This document shows positions 10,501-20,271 of a stretch of 64,000 nucleotides of DNA, piece after piece. How positions within the stretch are numbered: position 1 is the stretch's first letter; each line of letters begins with the position of its first letter. Position numbers and translations under genes: made by a program. The notes under the pieces were generated by a model. That model searched no databases. It was not told the DNA's origin and worked only from the letters and a program-made list of their open reading frames with translations. This DNA comes from Hippasteria phrygiana (Eukaryota > Echinodermata > Asteroidea > Valvatida > Goniasteridae), in NCBI GenBank assembly GCA_037893225.1, contig JAZGUH010000058.1, positions 62,001-126,000 on the forward strand, read 5' to 3'.

Positions 10501-13500
10501 GGTTAACTGTTAACACAATGCACCTATGACCCAAGTTCGATTGCAATTGGACTTCAACTTTTCAATTTGACATTTTCAGCCTTTTTTACCACTTGACCTC
10601 CAATGACCTTTGACCTTGATGTGACCTGTAACATCAACATCATATAAATGTTTCCATGTTGCACCTAAGGCTCAAGTTTGATTGCAATTGGACTATTCAA
10701 ATGAGACCAATTTTAGAGGTTCACCCATTTTACAACTTGCCCTCAGATTCCCTTTGACCTTGGTATGTGACCTTTGACCTCATTAACATATGAAGGTTCC
10801 CATGTTACATGTATAACCCACGTTTGGTTCCAATTGGACTTCAACTTTTCAAATGACACCAAATGAGAGCAAAAACTTAACCTAAAACTTTAACATACGG
10901 TCACATGGGTACACGGTCACACGGACAGAATTCATGACTGGTAAACATATAAGTGCCCCCCAAAACATTCATTTAGGCGACACAAAAAGATTCGTTTAAT
11001 AGGCGACACAAAAATACTATGCATGTAACCTGGCAAAAGACAAATGGACAGTATGATATGTGACCCATGCTGGTGTACATTCAGCACTAAGTATTATATA
11101 ATAGGTACAAGTATTGGATGAAACTAACAGCAGCCTGGTAATCCTACTTTAATCCTCCAAAATCAACCGGCAGTGAATCGGTACAGTGCCTCAAGCCTCC
11201 AAAATCAACCCCAATTTTAAATAGCCCTTCAACCTCAATCCTCCTCAATCAATCGCCAGTGAATCAGGATGTGGCCTCAATCCTCCAGAATCAACCACAA
11301 TTTCAAATGTATACAGCTTCATTCCTCCAGAATCCTGGAAGGAGGATCGAGACAGGTTAGGGTAGTATAAGCACTGCCCCTTGAGGTACTGACCAATCAC
11401 GTCCATGACTATGGTCCAACCAACGTGAGGTGTGCGGCTGTGATTGGTCATTGCCAGGGCTGTTGTCGAGTCCCTGCAAGTCCTTTCACAAGTCCTTTCG
11501 CAAGTCCAGTCACAAGTCCTTTCATAAAGCCAGTCACAAGTAACTGGATGAACAATGACAAAGGAATGCCTTTGTCAAAGCTCATTTGAATAGCTTGTGA
11601 TTGGAATTAGGACTGGAGGGTTTGTGATGGACTTTGCTGGGACTTGCAGGGACTTGTGATGGACTTGCTGGGACTTGCTGGGACTTGCTGGGACTTGCTG
11701 GGACTTGCTGGGACTTGTGATGGACTTGCTGGGACTTGCAGGGACTTGTGATGGACTTGTGATGGACTTGTGATGGACTTGTGATGGACTTGTGATGGAC
11801 TCGACTACAGCCCTGGTCATTGAATACGTACTGAATGGGTCGGTCTTAATTACCTGATACAGTAATACAATGGCAGGTTTGATGACCTTTTGTCTGACTG
11901 CCTGTAGTCTCATTACCAGCAGTTGATCGCAGTGCTTGCAGATCCTCACTATCCCGCTCTCGTCTTCCTCCTGGCCTCCCTCTGCACCTTTACTCTTCCT
12001 CTCCTGCTGCTGCTGGTGGTCTCTCAACAACTCATCTTCCGATTTCAGTAAGTTTTCTGCAGAAAATGAATAAACAACGTTACATGTACCAAAAATAATT
12101 TCAAGGAATGCACATACAATTCATTCTAGTCCAACTGGTACAAATTTTGGCTTATTCTTTGGCAGAATCTTACACTTAACTGCAAATGTTGATCTCTACC
12201 AGGGAGCAAAATCCTTGTTCAAATGAACAGTAAGCTTGATTGAAGACTGTAGCTTTTGCTTACTGCTGTTTCTGAAACAGTAGATTGTGTGCTACTGATG
12301 TGATTGATCTGGGCCCAATTTCATGGCTCTGCTTACCGTTAGTGAAAAATCCCAGCTTACTGTAACAGAAAATTATGTGGTTACGGCAAGCATATTTCAC
12401 GTGTTAGCGGGAAATTTGGCTCCTGAGCATGCGTACATCCCGTAACTAAGGATTCTGTGCTGACAGGGTTAGCGCAGAATTTTTCCGCTAGCGCTGTTAG
12501 CGCAAAATGGTGATTGTAAGCGCGGAAAGCTGTGGTTAGCAGAGCCATGAAATTGGGCCCTGGTTTTGGATATTTTATTACTTTATCATTAACTGAATTA
12601 TGTTCTCGATGGTTTTTGCCGAATCGTCCAGGCAAATTTCGGAGCATACACGGGTGCATTCTACTACTTAGCAAGCATTCAGCACAATTTCAAATTTCCT
12701 ACACTGCACATGCTCTTCTATTATAAGACACCCGAACAAAGATACTGACAATTTGGGAGACCGCCAACATAGGGCAAGATAGCTCAGTTGGTAGAGCGCC
12801 GGTACGGTGTTCGGAGGTCGCAGGTTCGAATCCCGCTCCTGCCAGTTTCTTTGTTCACTTTGAAAATGAATTAAAAATTTACCTAGTCAGTTTCCCTTGT
12901 GGATTGTTTGTGGATTGTTTGACTAATTTTTCAAATTGTGCGACATAATAGCCATTTTTGTAGCGCCGGTCACAAATTAGAAGAGATCATCTGGTGCCCT
13001 TACTGCCACAGTGTATTAAAGCACTGTATGCTCAGTGCTTTCCAAGAGCCTGTGGGGAAAAACATTCACAGGCTTACTTGGGCCAGACTCTAAACTCGCG
13101 ATCTCCTGCTTACTAGAGCAGATGTCTTAACCACTCGACCACTGCATGCCGGGGTCGGTTGATCTGTCCGTAATCCATAATCTGTTTGTAATTAACCCTA
13201 ACCCTGCCAGACACAGCACAGTGCATCTGTGGTGACAGCTTGACCTTGCTGCACACAAGTCAATGTGACAAAGTATGCAATTTGATGCGTCTGGCAGGGT
13301 TTCTAGCCAAAATACCCTGGAGTGTTAGGGTTAATGTAAATGAGTCCCTCCTGAGTAATTAAAGGCCCGAAATCCAATTACAGCTAGTATGTATACCGGA
13401 AGCCGGTATCAAACCGGTATAAACCTGGGCCGGTATCAAACCGGTATAAACCTGGGCCGGTATCAAACCGGTATAAACCTGGGCCGGTATCAACCCGGTA

Positions 13501-16500
13501 TCAAACCGGTATAAACCTGGGCCGGTATTATACCCTTCCTGGGCCGGTACAAGTCCACTTGCTCGTCAGCATTTCAAAGCCACATGCGGTCATGATCGGC
13601 AAGTTTGCTGCAGACTGTTCACTATAGGGAGTTAATATGTGTCGGTGTGTGTGAGCACTGAAGTGAGATCTGTCCAGCGGCAAACTCTTTGAAACTGAGG
13701 GAACGTTTAGGGCCTTTGTTAACCCATAGATGATTATTAGCGGATTAACGTCACCCCATTGTCTGCATGCAGAAGCAGGTCCCCGGCCCAGGAATTGGAC
13801 ACAATGGACTCCCCAACCGGGAGGTTTGGGATGATTAAAATGAATCAGTTTGAATACCAGGAGCCGGTATATATACATACCGGCCGGGAATGGATTTCAG
13901 GCCTAAGCCTGTGATTTTGTTCCCCACAAGCTCTTGGACATGTTGGAGAGCTTTAGTACGGGTACACTACATTGGGATGTGCAGAATCTCTTCCAAGAAC
14001 CATTCGATTCATCCAGTCATGTTTACATGGTAGTGCCATAAATTCTCATTATATTACATATAAAATGGTACTGAGCCTCACTGTGTTTAAACCTGGGCCG
14101 GTATTATACCCTTCCTGGGCCGGTACAAGTCCACTTTCTCGTCAGCATTTCAAAGCCACATGCGGTCATGATCGGCAAGTTTGCTGCAGACTGTTCACTA
14201 TAGGGAGTTAATATGTGTCGGTGTGTGTGAGCACTGAAGTGAGCTTCCCCCCTCCCTTTTTCAATAACACCCCTTCCTTCTAAATAAACAAAAACTTACC
14301 ACAAACGATGTTTGGCAGGAAATCTGTACATTTGGAGCAGGCAATGTTTCCACATAGACGGCAATGATGACGTCTCAGGGAGAGACCAAAACGCTCCAAG
14401 CAAAACGGACAAAACTTCATGGAGGAGTCTTCCTTCCAAGGTACAACTGTCTTCTCGAAGGCTTGGTATGAGAAATATAATCAGATGTTGCACAGACAAA
14501 TAGACAACGACTTTGTGTATTTGTTGTCAGAATTGTCTATGGCGGCAATTACTCACTGACTTGAATACACTGAGACAAACTGCTATCAGGCAAGCAAGTG
14601 ACACCCGTTTGGGAGTTGCAGGTCCCTTATTATTAGACAGCTCTGATGGAATTTTACATTTTTTTGGGTCTCAGACTTGGCGAGACTGTTCAATCACATC
14701 TACAACTGTACTACCATGTAATTTGATGCAAAACTCGTAAAATCTCAGATAAACAATTAACAATAACCATACAAATGTCATAACCTTACAAAGTTGTCAC
14801 TAAGGGGATGTGTCTATGCACCAATTAGGGACAGGTCAATTCAAGGTCATTAGCAAACTTCTAATTCATTGGCCAGCAAATCCAAGTGTGTATAGGGAAA
14901 AAAATGAAATCATTATACCCCTTGAGTAGGCTTTTATAATGGGGCGCTGGTAAGCCAGACAGGTTTGTGCAGCCAAGCGAAACGTGCACAATAGGTAAAC
15001 AATGAAATGAATACACAGAAGACGTCAACCGGCTAGGTGTTTTTTTTTTAACCGTGGCTATAGCTGTCATCCGTACTCAAGAACTGATGTTAAAAGAACT
15101 GATGTCAGTCTGCTGAGGGAAATTATTTCCATAGTTTCCACTCATAGAATTCTATGCATATACTTGCCAGTTGCACATTCAGGTATTTGTTAGGGGTGGG
15201 GTTTTACACACGGTGTTTCTAGAGGGGAGTGTATGGGAATGTGACACCCCCCATTTTGTTGGCAAATTTGTGCCGCATTCGGCAATATTGCGTCCCGACT
15301 GAATCGTATAAATATATCTGGATGCCAATCTTGGGCTTATCAAAATGTGTTCTTTTTCCTTAGAGGGCACAAATATGAAGGCCAAAATGAATGGGAGCCG
15401 GGAGGCGAAACTGTACAATACATGCTCAAAATGTTGAGTTACATGCGTAACCATATACATGTAAATGTAACAACAAGTTTGAATCCCTGAATTTTCCATG
15501 ACACTTTGGGGAACCACCTGTGAAATGATAACATGTACATTGAATTGCAGGTTATGATTTCGTGAAACACTGGGCTTCAACAACCCTGATCTTTTCCCGA
15601 AGTATAAATAATAAAAAATCAGAACAATATGAAGAATGGGTGAAAATACATCGTTTACAGGGTTCGAAAAGGCCATGGAGTGAAATGTGTATGTTTTTAA
15701 ACATGATAAAAGTCAAAAGAACGATTTCTTGAACTAATTGCAAGTCCTTTGTTGTGCCTAAAAGCTTTACTTTAAGCTGTAAATTCAAAGCACAAAAGCT
15801 ACACAGCAGGAAAAAGTATTTTGATAACAAAAGATGAATTTCATGACAATTTAAAATTAAAATATGAAGGGGAATGCTACAAATTTGGAATATCTTAGAA
15901 GTAATTGCGTTGAAGATTAAATTTCGGCTGTGGGAAAGAACTTGTGGAAATCCCAAGAAATCCTTCACCAAGATACACATTTTGCCCATACCTTTTCTTG
16001 CCCGTTTACCTTTACGCTTGGATGGGTCCCCACACCCTGTGTTAAACTTCACAAGTTTCTCAAGGCGTATCAACAACTTGTTGATTTCTACGGTGTTGCG
16101 ATCCATCCGCGACCCCCGTTGACCTCTGAAGTACTCATAATGGCTGTGCATAGTCCCTGCAGGCATGTCATCAGATTGCGATAAGACCAATACAAGAATC
16201 ACAGTTTGAAGTCAAAATCATTGCACAGGTCACGATCCTACAAGGTCATGGTCATTATTGATAAAGATTAGGTCATTACATTTTTATCCCTATTCTAAAT
16301 GCCTTCTCATACCAAAGGGTTAAATTTAAAGCTACAATGTCTGTGCTCTGGCCAAAAATTTCAATTCAATGGATTTCCTCCTAAAAACGAATAGCGGAGG
16401 AAAACAGTAATTTTGAATGGGAAAAGAATGCTTACTACACTCTGCAATCTTTTTGGTCTTAACTTTACGCACGATGATTGCCCTATACATTAACACTGCA

Positions 16501-18626
16501 AGAAGAGGAGAGTCGCATTCCTATTGTGAAAATTGAAACTTATTAACGCAGCACACAGTGCATCTGTTCTCACAGCTGCACTTTGCTGCACTCTGCAGCC
16601 AAGTCACTTTGACAAACTATGCAATTTGATGCGTCTGTTTTGTGGAATGTCTCATTGGAAATCTCATAACTTACCTAATGCTAACAAATCAGGGTCGGCT
16701 GATATAAATCAACGTTGATTTAAATCAGCCAAAAAAAGTGATTTAAATCAGTGGAAATATATAACATTTTCCAATGATTGTCAGCCGAAAATCGTTGGAA
16801 ATAGTCTAGTTCCCCGACCTGATAATTCCCTGATGTCTATAAATTGCTCCGTTTTGTGTAAAGTATGGTCAGGGAACCAGACTACTAGAACAGAATTTTC
16901 TTCTGTCTTCCCGGCATCTATGCACGCGAAACTTTAAACAGGTCAGTGTTACAGTATTTGCTAGCACAGTATAAAATACTAACCCCAAATCCATTTATTT
17001 CTGAAAATTATAGCAAAAGCAAATGGTGTATACTACCTTTAAGCACATTTTGCTGCTATAGTAAGCACAACTTATACTGCTAACCATTAATCAGCCCTAT
17101 GAAAGTGGGCCTCTATATATGGTTACTCACCCACTTCCTGTGGGGCCCACTGTGTGTCATCAATACCTCCTACACGATATGATGTTGTCGCTGGCCCACC
17201 AGTACTTCTCTCTCCTTCATCTGCCTCGACCTCCGCAACCCCTGGAGGTTGCTCCTCATTCTTAATCAGCAACCTCTTGGCTTTGCCTTGGAAACAGAAA
17301 AAGTAACGACGTGTAGCTTGCTGTGGATTATCGTAATTTTCATGCATAACCAGTTTAACTTGTTTTCATGTGTTTATAAAAAAGGAAATACGAGATCCAA
17401 ATGCTGGCTTTCACTGGAAGTGAAGATGAGATGGTTATTTTTAGAAGATCCTTCAAAGTTTGAGCAAGAGGGATCAGAACAGTACTAAAATCAGTCCTTC
17501 AAAATAACCCAACAAAGTTTTGAAGATCTACATGTATCAGAATCGAACAAGCTGTTTATAAAGTTTGCTATATTTGTACACAAAGCTACATGTATGGAAA
17601 CACTGCTTGTTTCTGGGATGCAATGCTTTGGTACACGATTATATGGAACCTTAGCATAAAAACCAATATGTTAAAATTACTCCCTAGAATTGTGGAGGTG
17701 GAAAGAACATGGAAAGATCGAGAAAGCTGCCCTAAATGACCTCAATTCATAAAAAAAAATTAAAAATGAACTTTTACAAGGTTGCTGTAAAGGAAGCCAG
17801 TTTCCCTTGTGGTTTCTTTCATATGACAAGGCAAACGGAGTTACCTGCAAAATAAGTGCCTCCCCTTGACTCTGCAACTGAACTCCTGCATATGACGTGT
17901 ACATTGTACACAGGCCATGCTGAAACCTTGGGGATTTTTTGTGAGACATGATGTTCAGCATGGCTAGGCCCTAGATGGCAGACCAGAAAGGACTGTGGGA
18001 TAGGGCTGTTCATTTTCGAATAATTCAGTATTCGATTATTCAAACCTAGATTTGACCGAAAATTCGAATATTCGATACTCGCCGATCAAATTTTTCAAGA
18101 AATCAAACTCCAGCCTCCGATTTTAAAGGACATTTTTTTTACAAGTGTCAATGGTTTTACGGACGGCAACAAAAACCTCTGGCCACAAAAAAGTTACCTT
18201 TCGACAAAAATGCAGCATTTGACACTGCTAAAAAGCTCTGTAATTTTTCTACTAAAATAGCATCAGAGTCGTATCTGTACGTGTATATATATATTTTTGA
18301 ATATTCGAACCGGCAAAAAGCTACTCGAATATTCGGTTGACGATCGAATATTCGGGACAGCCCTACTGTGGGATAAGGGACGTCAAGTGCTGCCAATCTA
18401 TTTCTGTCAATGTCAAAATCTTGTCTTCTCTTATCTGATTTTACCCTAAAACATGGAGCTCACCAAAGAACCCTTTGAGACTGTGGAGCACCGCCTTATC
18501 CTCACTGCTGTGGTTCTCTTCAAAGTGAGTCTGCAGCTGATAGACGGAGTTGAGATCTTGCATACAGATGGGGCACAGGAACCCCTCACGGATTGAGTCG
18601 TCATCCCCACTGATGGATGCTGACAT
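6963..18626 (-). CDS. RBSN: Rabenosyn-5, N-terminal two thirds (8 coding exons, partial)
   Basis: Endosomal Rab4/Rab5 effector that binds PtdIns3P through a FYVE domain and acts in early-endosome fusion and recycling. Exons (plus coordinates): 18626-18464, 17286-17131, 16156-15992, 14461-14300, 12056-11854, 10113-10043, 9329-9243, 7538-6963. All junctions are GT-AG and phases join without a shift, giving 527 codons. Residues 18-39 form a C2H2 finger (C18, C21, H34, H39). FYVE runs from W170-x-x-D173 through RRHHCR (191-196), with zinc cysteines 179, 182, 195, 198, 203, 206, 255 and 258. Exon 8 holds a charged coiled region and the Rab4-binding helical segment (NPMVQQMNIIRNYIKQ). The C-terminal NPF motifs and Rab5-binding helix are not in the window. 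Human RBSN is 784 residues, so roughly a third is missing. Confidence 0.93.
8058..8287 (+). mobile_element. TTAA-flanked piggyBac-like MITE
   Basis: TTAA at 8058-8061 and 8284-8287 bracket ends CCCCTTGCGTACGG and CCGGGTTCAAGGGG. The interior 'ttgccacctggccggttgac' is shared with 32620-32838 and the family recurs at 4306 and 18910. It lies in RBSN intron 7. Confidence 0.8.
8769..9209. repeat. Tandem duplication of a ~235-bp segment
   Basis: 8769-8999 and 9004-9209 are near-identical, the second copy lacking about 30 bases. Each contains the hairpin GGGCGACA/TGTCGCCC and ends 'ccgcatccaggagattta'. A (TTA)n run follows to about 9228. The whole block sits only about 15 bases from RBSN exon 7. 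Confidence 0.85.
9243..9329 (-). CDS. RBSN: RBSN coding exon 7
   Basis: The acceptor is TTTTCCAG|GTTAGG and the donor GTTAG|GTAAGA. It encodes a serine run and ERDRTKILKSFDLIDAV, which joins in phase to SKKIL in exon 8, matching the vertebrate YELIDALSKKIL. This join strongly supports the model. Confidence 0.9.
9560..9730. mobile_element. Foldback element (GTAAAACTAGCCTCC family)
   Basis: ACAAATATGGACCG at the left is inverted against the right-hand CAGTCCATATTTGT. Inside these, GTAAAACTAGCCTCC is inverted against GAGGCTAGTTTTAC. Related sequence forms the inner foldback at 33165-33350. Non-coding. Confidence 0.65.
9735..9921. mobile_element. Short Tc1/mariner-like MITE
   Basis: TA at 9735-9736 and 9920-9921 flank ends CAGCGAAATCGA and TCGAGATTTCACTG. 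An AACCGG-rich inner inverted segment is present. The length is 187 bp. Confidence 0.65.
10043..10113 (-). CDS. RBSN: RBSN coding exon 6
   Basis: A 71-base exon encoding RLTEVKNHVIAQLSVYNPKV. The acceptor is TTCGGCAG|AGG and the donor TTACT|GTGAGT. It corresponds to the vertebrate segment with LRLCMEKVDQKAPEYIRMA. The assignment rests on position, phase and moderate similarity. Confidence 0.82.
10340..10890. repeat. Diverged ~150-bp tandem repeat with nuclear-receptor-like DR1 words
   Basis: Three to four degenerate copies share 'gattgcaattggactt', 'cttttcaaatgaga' and 'aatgacctttgacctt'. TGACCTTTGACCT at 10604-10616 and 10768-10780 is an exact direct repeat of AGGTCA spaced by one base on the minus strand. 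It is an intron 6 repeat; any regulatory role is only inferred. Confidence 0.7.
11455..11818. mobile_element. MITE with GTCGAGTCC ends and an internal minisatellite
   Basis: Ends CCAGGGCTGTTGTCGAGTCC and GGACTCGACTACAGCCCTGG are inverted repeats. The right half is an array of ACTTGTGATGG and ACTTGCTGGG units of about 10-11 bases. It is the long relative of 2198-2362. It lies in intron 5, 36 bases from the exon 5 donor. Confidence 0.8.
11854..12056 (-). CDS. RBSN: RBSN coding exon 5 (end of FYVE)
   Basis: The acceptor is TTTTCTGCAG|AA and the donor TATCAG|GTAATT. It encodes an acidic, glutamine-rich insert and then RICKHCDQLL, which gives the last two zinc cysteines (255, 258). The low-complexity insert lengthens the FYVE loop, as in vertebrate Rabenosyn-5. 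A MITE begins only 36 bases into the next intron. Confidence 0.9.
12311..12560. mobile_element. MITE with GGGCCCAATTTCATGGCTCT ends
   Basis: The left end GGGCCCAATTTCATGGCTCT is a near-perfect inverted repeat of the right end AGAGCCATGAAATTGGGCCC. The interior is non-coding. The same end type, diverged, occurs at 5735-6003. Confidence 0.85.
12773..12843 (+). repeat. tRNA-like sequence (SINE head or tRNA pseudogene)
   Basis: It has an A box TAGCTCAGTTGG (12780-12791) and a perfect B box GGTTCGAATCC (12823-12833). The acceptor arms GGCAAGA and TCCTGCC pair with one mismatch, and the D stem GCTC/GAGC is intact. The anticodon arm pairs poorly and the base before the putative anticodon is not T. 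A working tRNA is therefore unlikely; a tRNA-derived SINE head or pseudogene fits better. Confidence 0.65.
12990..13152 (-). mobile_element. tRNA-derived SINE
   Basis: On the minus strand it begins with GGTCGAGTGGTTAAGAC (A-box region), followed by GATCGCGAGTTTAGAGTC (degenerate B box). A body with GCCTGTGAATGTTTTTCCCC comes next. A plus-strand relative of the body is at 13907-13977. Confidence 0.65.
13192..13334. mobile_element. TTAA-flanked MITE (CCCTAAC ends)
   Basis: TTAA at 13192-13195 and 13331-13334 flank CCCTAACCCTGCCAGAC and the right-hand GTGTTAGGG. GTCTGGCAGGG lies inside the right end. It resembles telomere repeat only by chance. A diverged interior relative is at 16545-16640, and a similar TTAACCCTAAC element is at 20801-21021. 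Confidence 0.65.
13359..13906. mobile_element. Inverted-repeat element containing a 27-bp minisatellite
   Basis: AGGCCCGAAATCCA at the left is inverted against TGGATTTCAGGCCT at the right. From 13402 a 27-bp unit (GCCGGTATCAAACCGGTATA plus AACCTGG) repeats about four times. The segment 13514-13664 recurs at 14089-14240. Confidence 0.65.
13907..13977 (+). mobile_element. SINE body fragment
   Basis: 'ttgttccccacaagctcttg' matches the body of the minus-strand SINE at 12990-13152 with substitutions. No tRNA head is present. Confidence 0.45.
14089..14240 (+). repeat. Copy of 13514-13664
   Basis: About 150 bases are almost identical to 13514-13664, in the same orientation and about 575 bases away. 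The copy stops about 60 bases before RBSN exon 4. The high identity suggests a recent local duplication. Confidence 0.85.
14300..14461 (-). CDS. RBSN: RBSN coding exon 4 (FYVE core)
   Basis: The acceptor is ATACCAAG|CC and the donor TGTG|GTAAGT. It encodes FEKTVVPWKED, then CPFC and the RRHHCRLCG signature that contacts PtdIns3P. Six of the eight zinc-binding cysteines are here. Confidence 0.93.
14915..15085 (-). mobile_element. Degraded copy of the CCCCTTG piggyBac-like MITE
   Basis: It shares 'gtgcagccaagcgaaacg' and 'gacgtcaaccggc' with the copies at 8058 and 32620, and runs from CCCCTTGAG to CCGTACTCAAG. The TTAA flanks are lost. Confidence 0.55.
15992..16156 (-). CDS. RBSN: RBSN coding exon 3
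   Basis: The acceptor is CCTGCAG|GG. It encodes NTVEINKLLIRLEKL, strongly conserved upstream of the FYVE domain. Two donors fit the same phase: AAAG|GTAAAC (exon end 16010) and AAAG|GTATGG (exon end 15992). Use of the first would drop six residues (GKRARK). Confidence 0.88.
16545..16640 (+). mobile_element. Interior fragment of the 13192 MITE family
   Basis: 'cagtgcatctgt' and 'tatgcaatttgatgcgtctg' match 13215-13310 in order. The ends are not preserved. Confidence 0.45.
16695..16765. repeat. ATTTAAATC palindrome cluster
   Basis: The words GATTTAAATC and AACGTT form overlapping palindromes. It is probably the end of a degraded hAT-like or other inverted-repeat element. No partner end is found. 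Confidence 0.35.
17131..17286 (-). CDS. RBSN: RBSN coding exon 2
   Basis: The acceptor is TTTCCAAG|GC and the donor GTGG|GTGAGT. It encodes the basic KAKRLLIKN stretch and ends in DDTQWAPQEVG, equivalent to the vertebrate segment ending WEPQELG. The intervening acidic portion is poorly conserved. Confidence 0.9.
18001..18365. mobile_element. hAT-type MITE with 8-bp target duplication
   Basis: Ends TAGGGCTGT and ACAGCCCTA are flanked by an exact 8-bp duplication CTGTGGGA at 17993-18000 and 18366-18373. The interior is rich in CGAATATTCGA palindromes. An 8-bp duplication is diagnostic of the hAT superfamily. It sits in RBSN intron 1, about 100 bases from exon 1. Confidence 0.88.
18464..18626 (-). 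CDS. RBSN: RBSN coding exon 1 (C2H2 finger)
   Basis: The start ATG is at 18624-18626, preceded in frame by a TAA at 18666-18668, so no longer N-terminus exists unless an intron intervenes. It encodes 54 residues plus one base. The text FLCPICMQDLNSVYQLQTHF matches the conserved finger of Rabenosyn-5. The donor is TTTG|GTGAGC. Confidence 0.92.
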
Positions 18627-18909
18627 GGCCTGATGTGTCCTTGCTCGGTGTGTATCAGGCTGGGTTTAATAAAGGGTGGTGTAGAAAACTGGACGCAGAG
18701 GAAAAAAAGATATTACTCAAGGGAGTTATTAGTATTGGCAGTGTAGAAGTGGTCATTATGCAGTATAGAGGGTATATAAGGGCGTATGTATTTTCAAACA
18801 ATGGCAACTATACCAGGGTGCGAAATAACTGGTTGCCCCTGGGCAATTAATCACCAACTAATTAAACTTGAGGCTGCCCGAAGGTGAAGTTTGGTTGCCC
18901 AAAATGCTG
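18627..18909 (-). promoter_or_regulatory. Probable RBSN leader and proximal promoter region
   Basis: This is the sequence directly upstream of the RBSN start. An in-frame stop at 18666-18668 bounds the N-terminus. No TATA box is evident. The role is inferred from position only, since the true first exon could lie further right. Confidence 0.35.
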
Positions 18910-19130
18910 TTAACCCCATGAGTACGGTATTTTACGGGAGACGTCGGGGTGCCGCGGTGGCTCTGGCAGCCAAGCGAACCGCTACAATGTGTTTGTGCAG
19001 TCAAGCGTAACATATACACAATAATACAACAATGGATTGAAACTGCACAAACAGCGGCCAATGGCGTCATCCGGCCTGGTGGCACTGTTTTTTTGGCGCA
19101 TATTTGCGGCATCCGTATGCAAGGGGTTAA
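18910..19130 (-). mobile_element. TTAA-flanked piggyBac-like MITE
   Basis: TTAA at 18910-18913 and 19127-19130. This is a reverse-orientation, single-unit version of the element at 4306-4866, sharing 'ccaatggcgtcatccggcct' and 'caatggattgaaactgcac'. The length is 221 bp. Confidence 0.82.
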
Positions 19131-19162
19131 TACTACGGTCTGTAGATGGTTTCAAGAAGACA

Positions 19163-19617
19163 TAGGGCGTGTTTGTTTCACACAGATCCGGAGCGTGATC
19201 AGTGATCCGGAGCGCGATCAGTGATCCGGAGCGTCGAAAGCTGCTCCGGATCACGTTTTTAGTGATCCTGCTCGCGAGGTGGGTTCGCAAGATCCAAGAT
19301 GGCGACGTGCAAGATGGACAGAGAAAAGTGAAGGTATTTTTCCGTAGATTTGAAGCTACAGTTGTATTGTGACAGTATTTACTCATAATTCTTTTACAGT
19401 GTATTTTTGTTATTAGAGCTGTGTACGATTTATTTACTTTTTTGGAAATACTAGATAGTTTATCATAAAAATAGCCCTACAAAATCTGAAGCAGACGACA
19501 TTTTTGTGTAATACAAATTCTCCCAGCATGCAACATATAGCGAGAGGGATTCGCGATCCTGTTTGTTTTCGTTCGGCTCTGGATCACCTCCCGATCCGTG
19601 TGAAACAAACAGGCCCT
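19163..19617. mobile_element. MITE with GTGTGAAACAAAC ends
   Basis: AGGGCGTGTTTGTTTCACAC is inverted against GTGTGAAACAAACAGGCCCT. GATCCGGAGCG repeats three times near the left end. The interior holds CAAGATGGCG, a YY1-like word. No clear target duplication is seen. Confidence 0.7.
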
Positions 19618-19905
19618 GAGTGTTTCAACAGACCTTTAGTGTTTTTATTACATGAAGCGACGTGACCCAGTACAAAGGTCAGGTATGATGCAATCACTTC
19701 ACAGGGCTGTTGAGATTAAATCATGAATAATCAACAGGGAGGGGGGGGGGGGACAATTGACAGGCGCATAACAGACAGATTTTTTTTGGGTAAAATTGGC
19801 AGCAGTTTTTGTGTGCACGGTGCATGAAAATTATGTTCTTATTCTTGCTGTAGTAGCCTATGGGAAAATTTGGCTTTTTTCTATGGGGCTCCCGGTATAT
19901 AAACG

Positions 19906-20074
19906 CCCCATATAGACCTCATCGCAAATACCGCCTGGTTGAGACGTCACAATGGTTACAAAGATTGTGGGAGGAAAACTCGCACAAAAATGGCTCCAAT
20001 GTCCCTCCCACAATCCCTTGTGACCATTGTGATGTCTCAACCAGGCGGTATTTGCGATAGTCTATGATATGGGG
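19906..20074. repeat. Near-perfect foldback palindrome
   Basis: Two arms of about 65 bases pair almost completely. 'atcgcaaataccgcctggtt' on the left matches the inverse of 'aaccaggcggtatttgcgat' on the right. A central loop of roughly 25 bases separates them. High arm identity suggests a young foldback element or recent gene conversion. Confidence 0.85.
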
Positions 20075-20271
20075 GGGCAGTACCCACCCAATAAACCTTT
20101 TCGACATTCTCAAATCATCTTGGGAACAGCATCAGCCCTTACTGGCATAGAAGAGCAAGCACATTAGAACGCAGTGATTGGTCGCATTGGTCATACACAT
20201 GTTGGTTGTCATGATTCGAAAAATCCTCTTCTGATTGGCTAATTTGTGACATTATTAGCTGTTCTAATTCC

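Noticed and set aside
12773..12843. Functional tRNA-Thr gene
   Set aside because: The anticodon stem pairs badly and the base before the putative GGT anticodon is C instead of T. It fits a SINE head or pseudogene better.
13192..13210. Interstitial telomere repeat (TTAACCCTAACCC)
   Set aside because: Only about two units, matched by an inverted copy at the other end; it is the terminus of a TTAA MITE.
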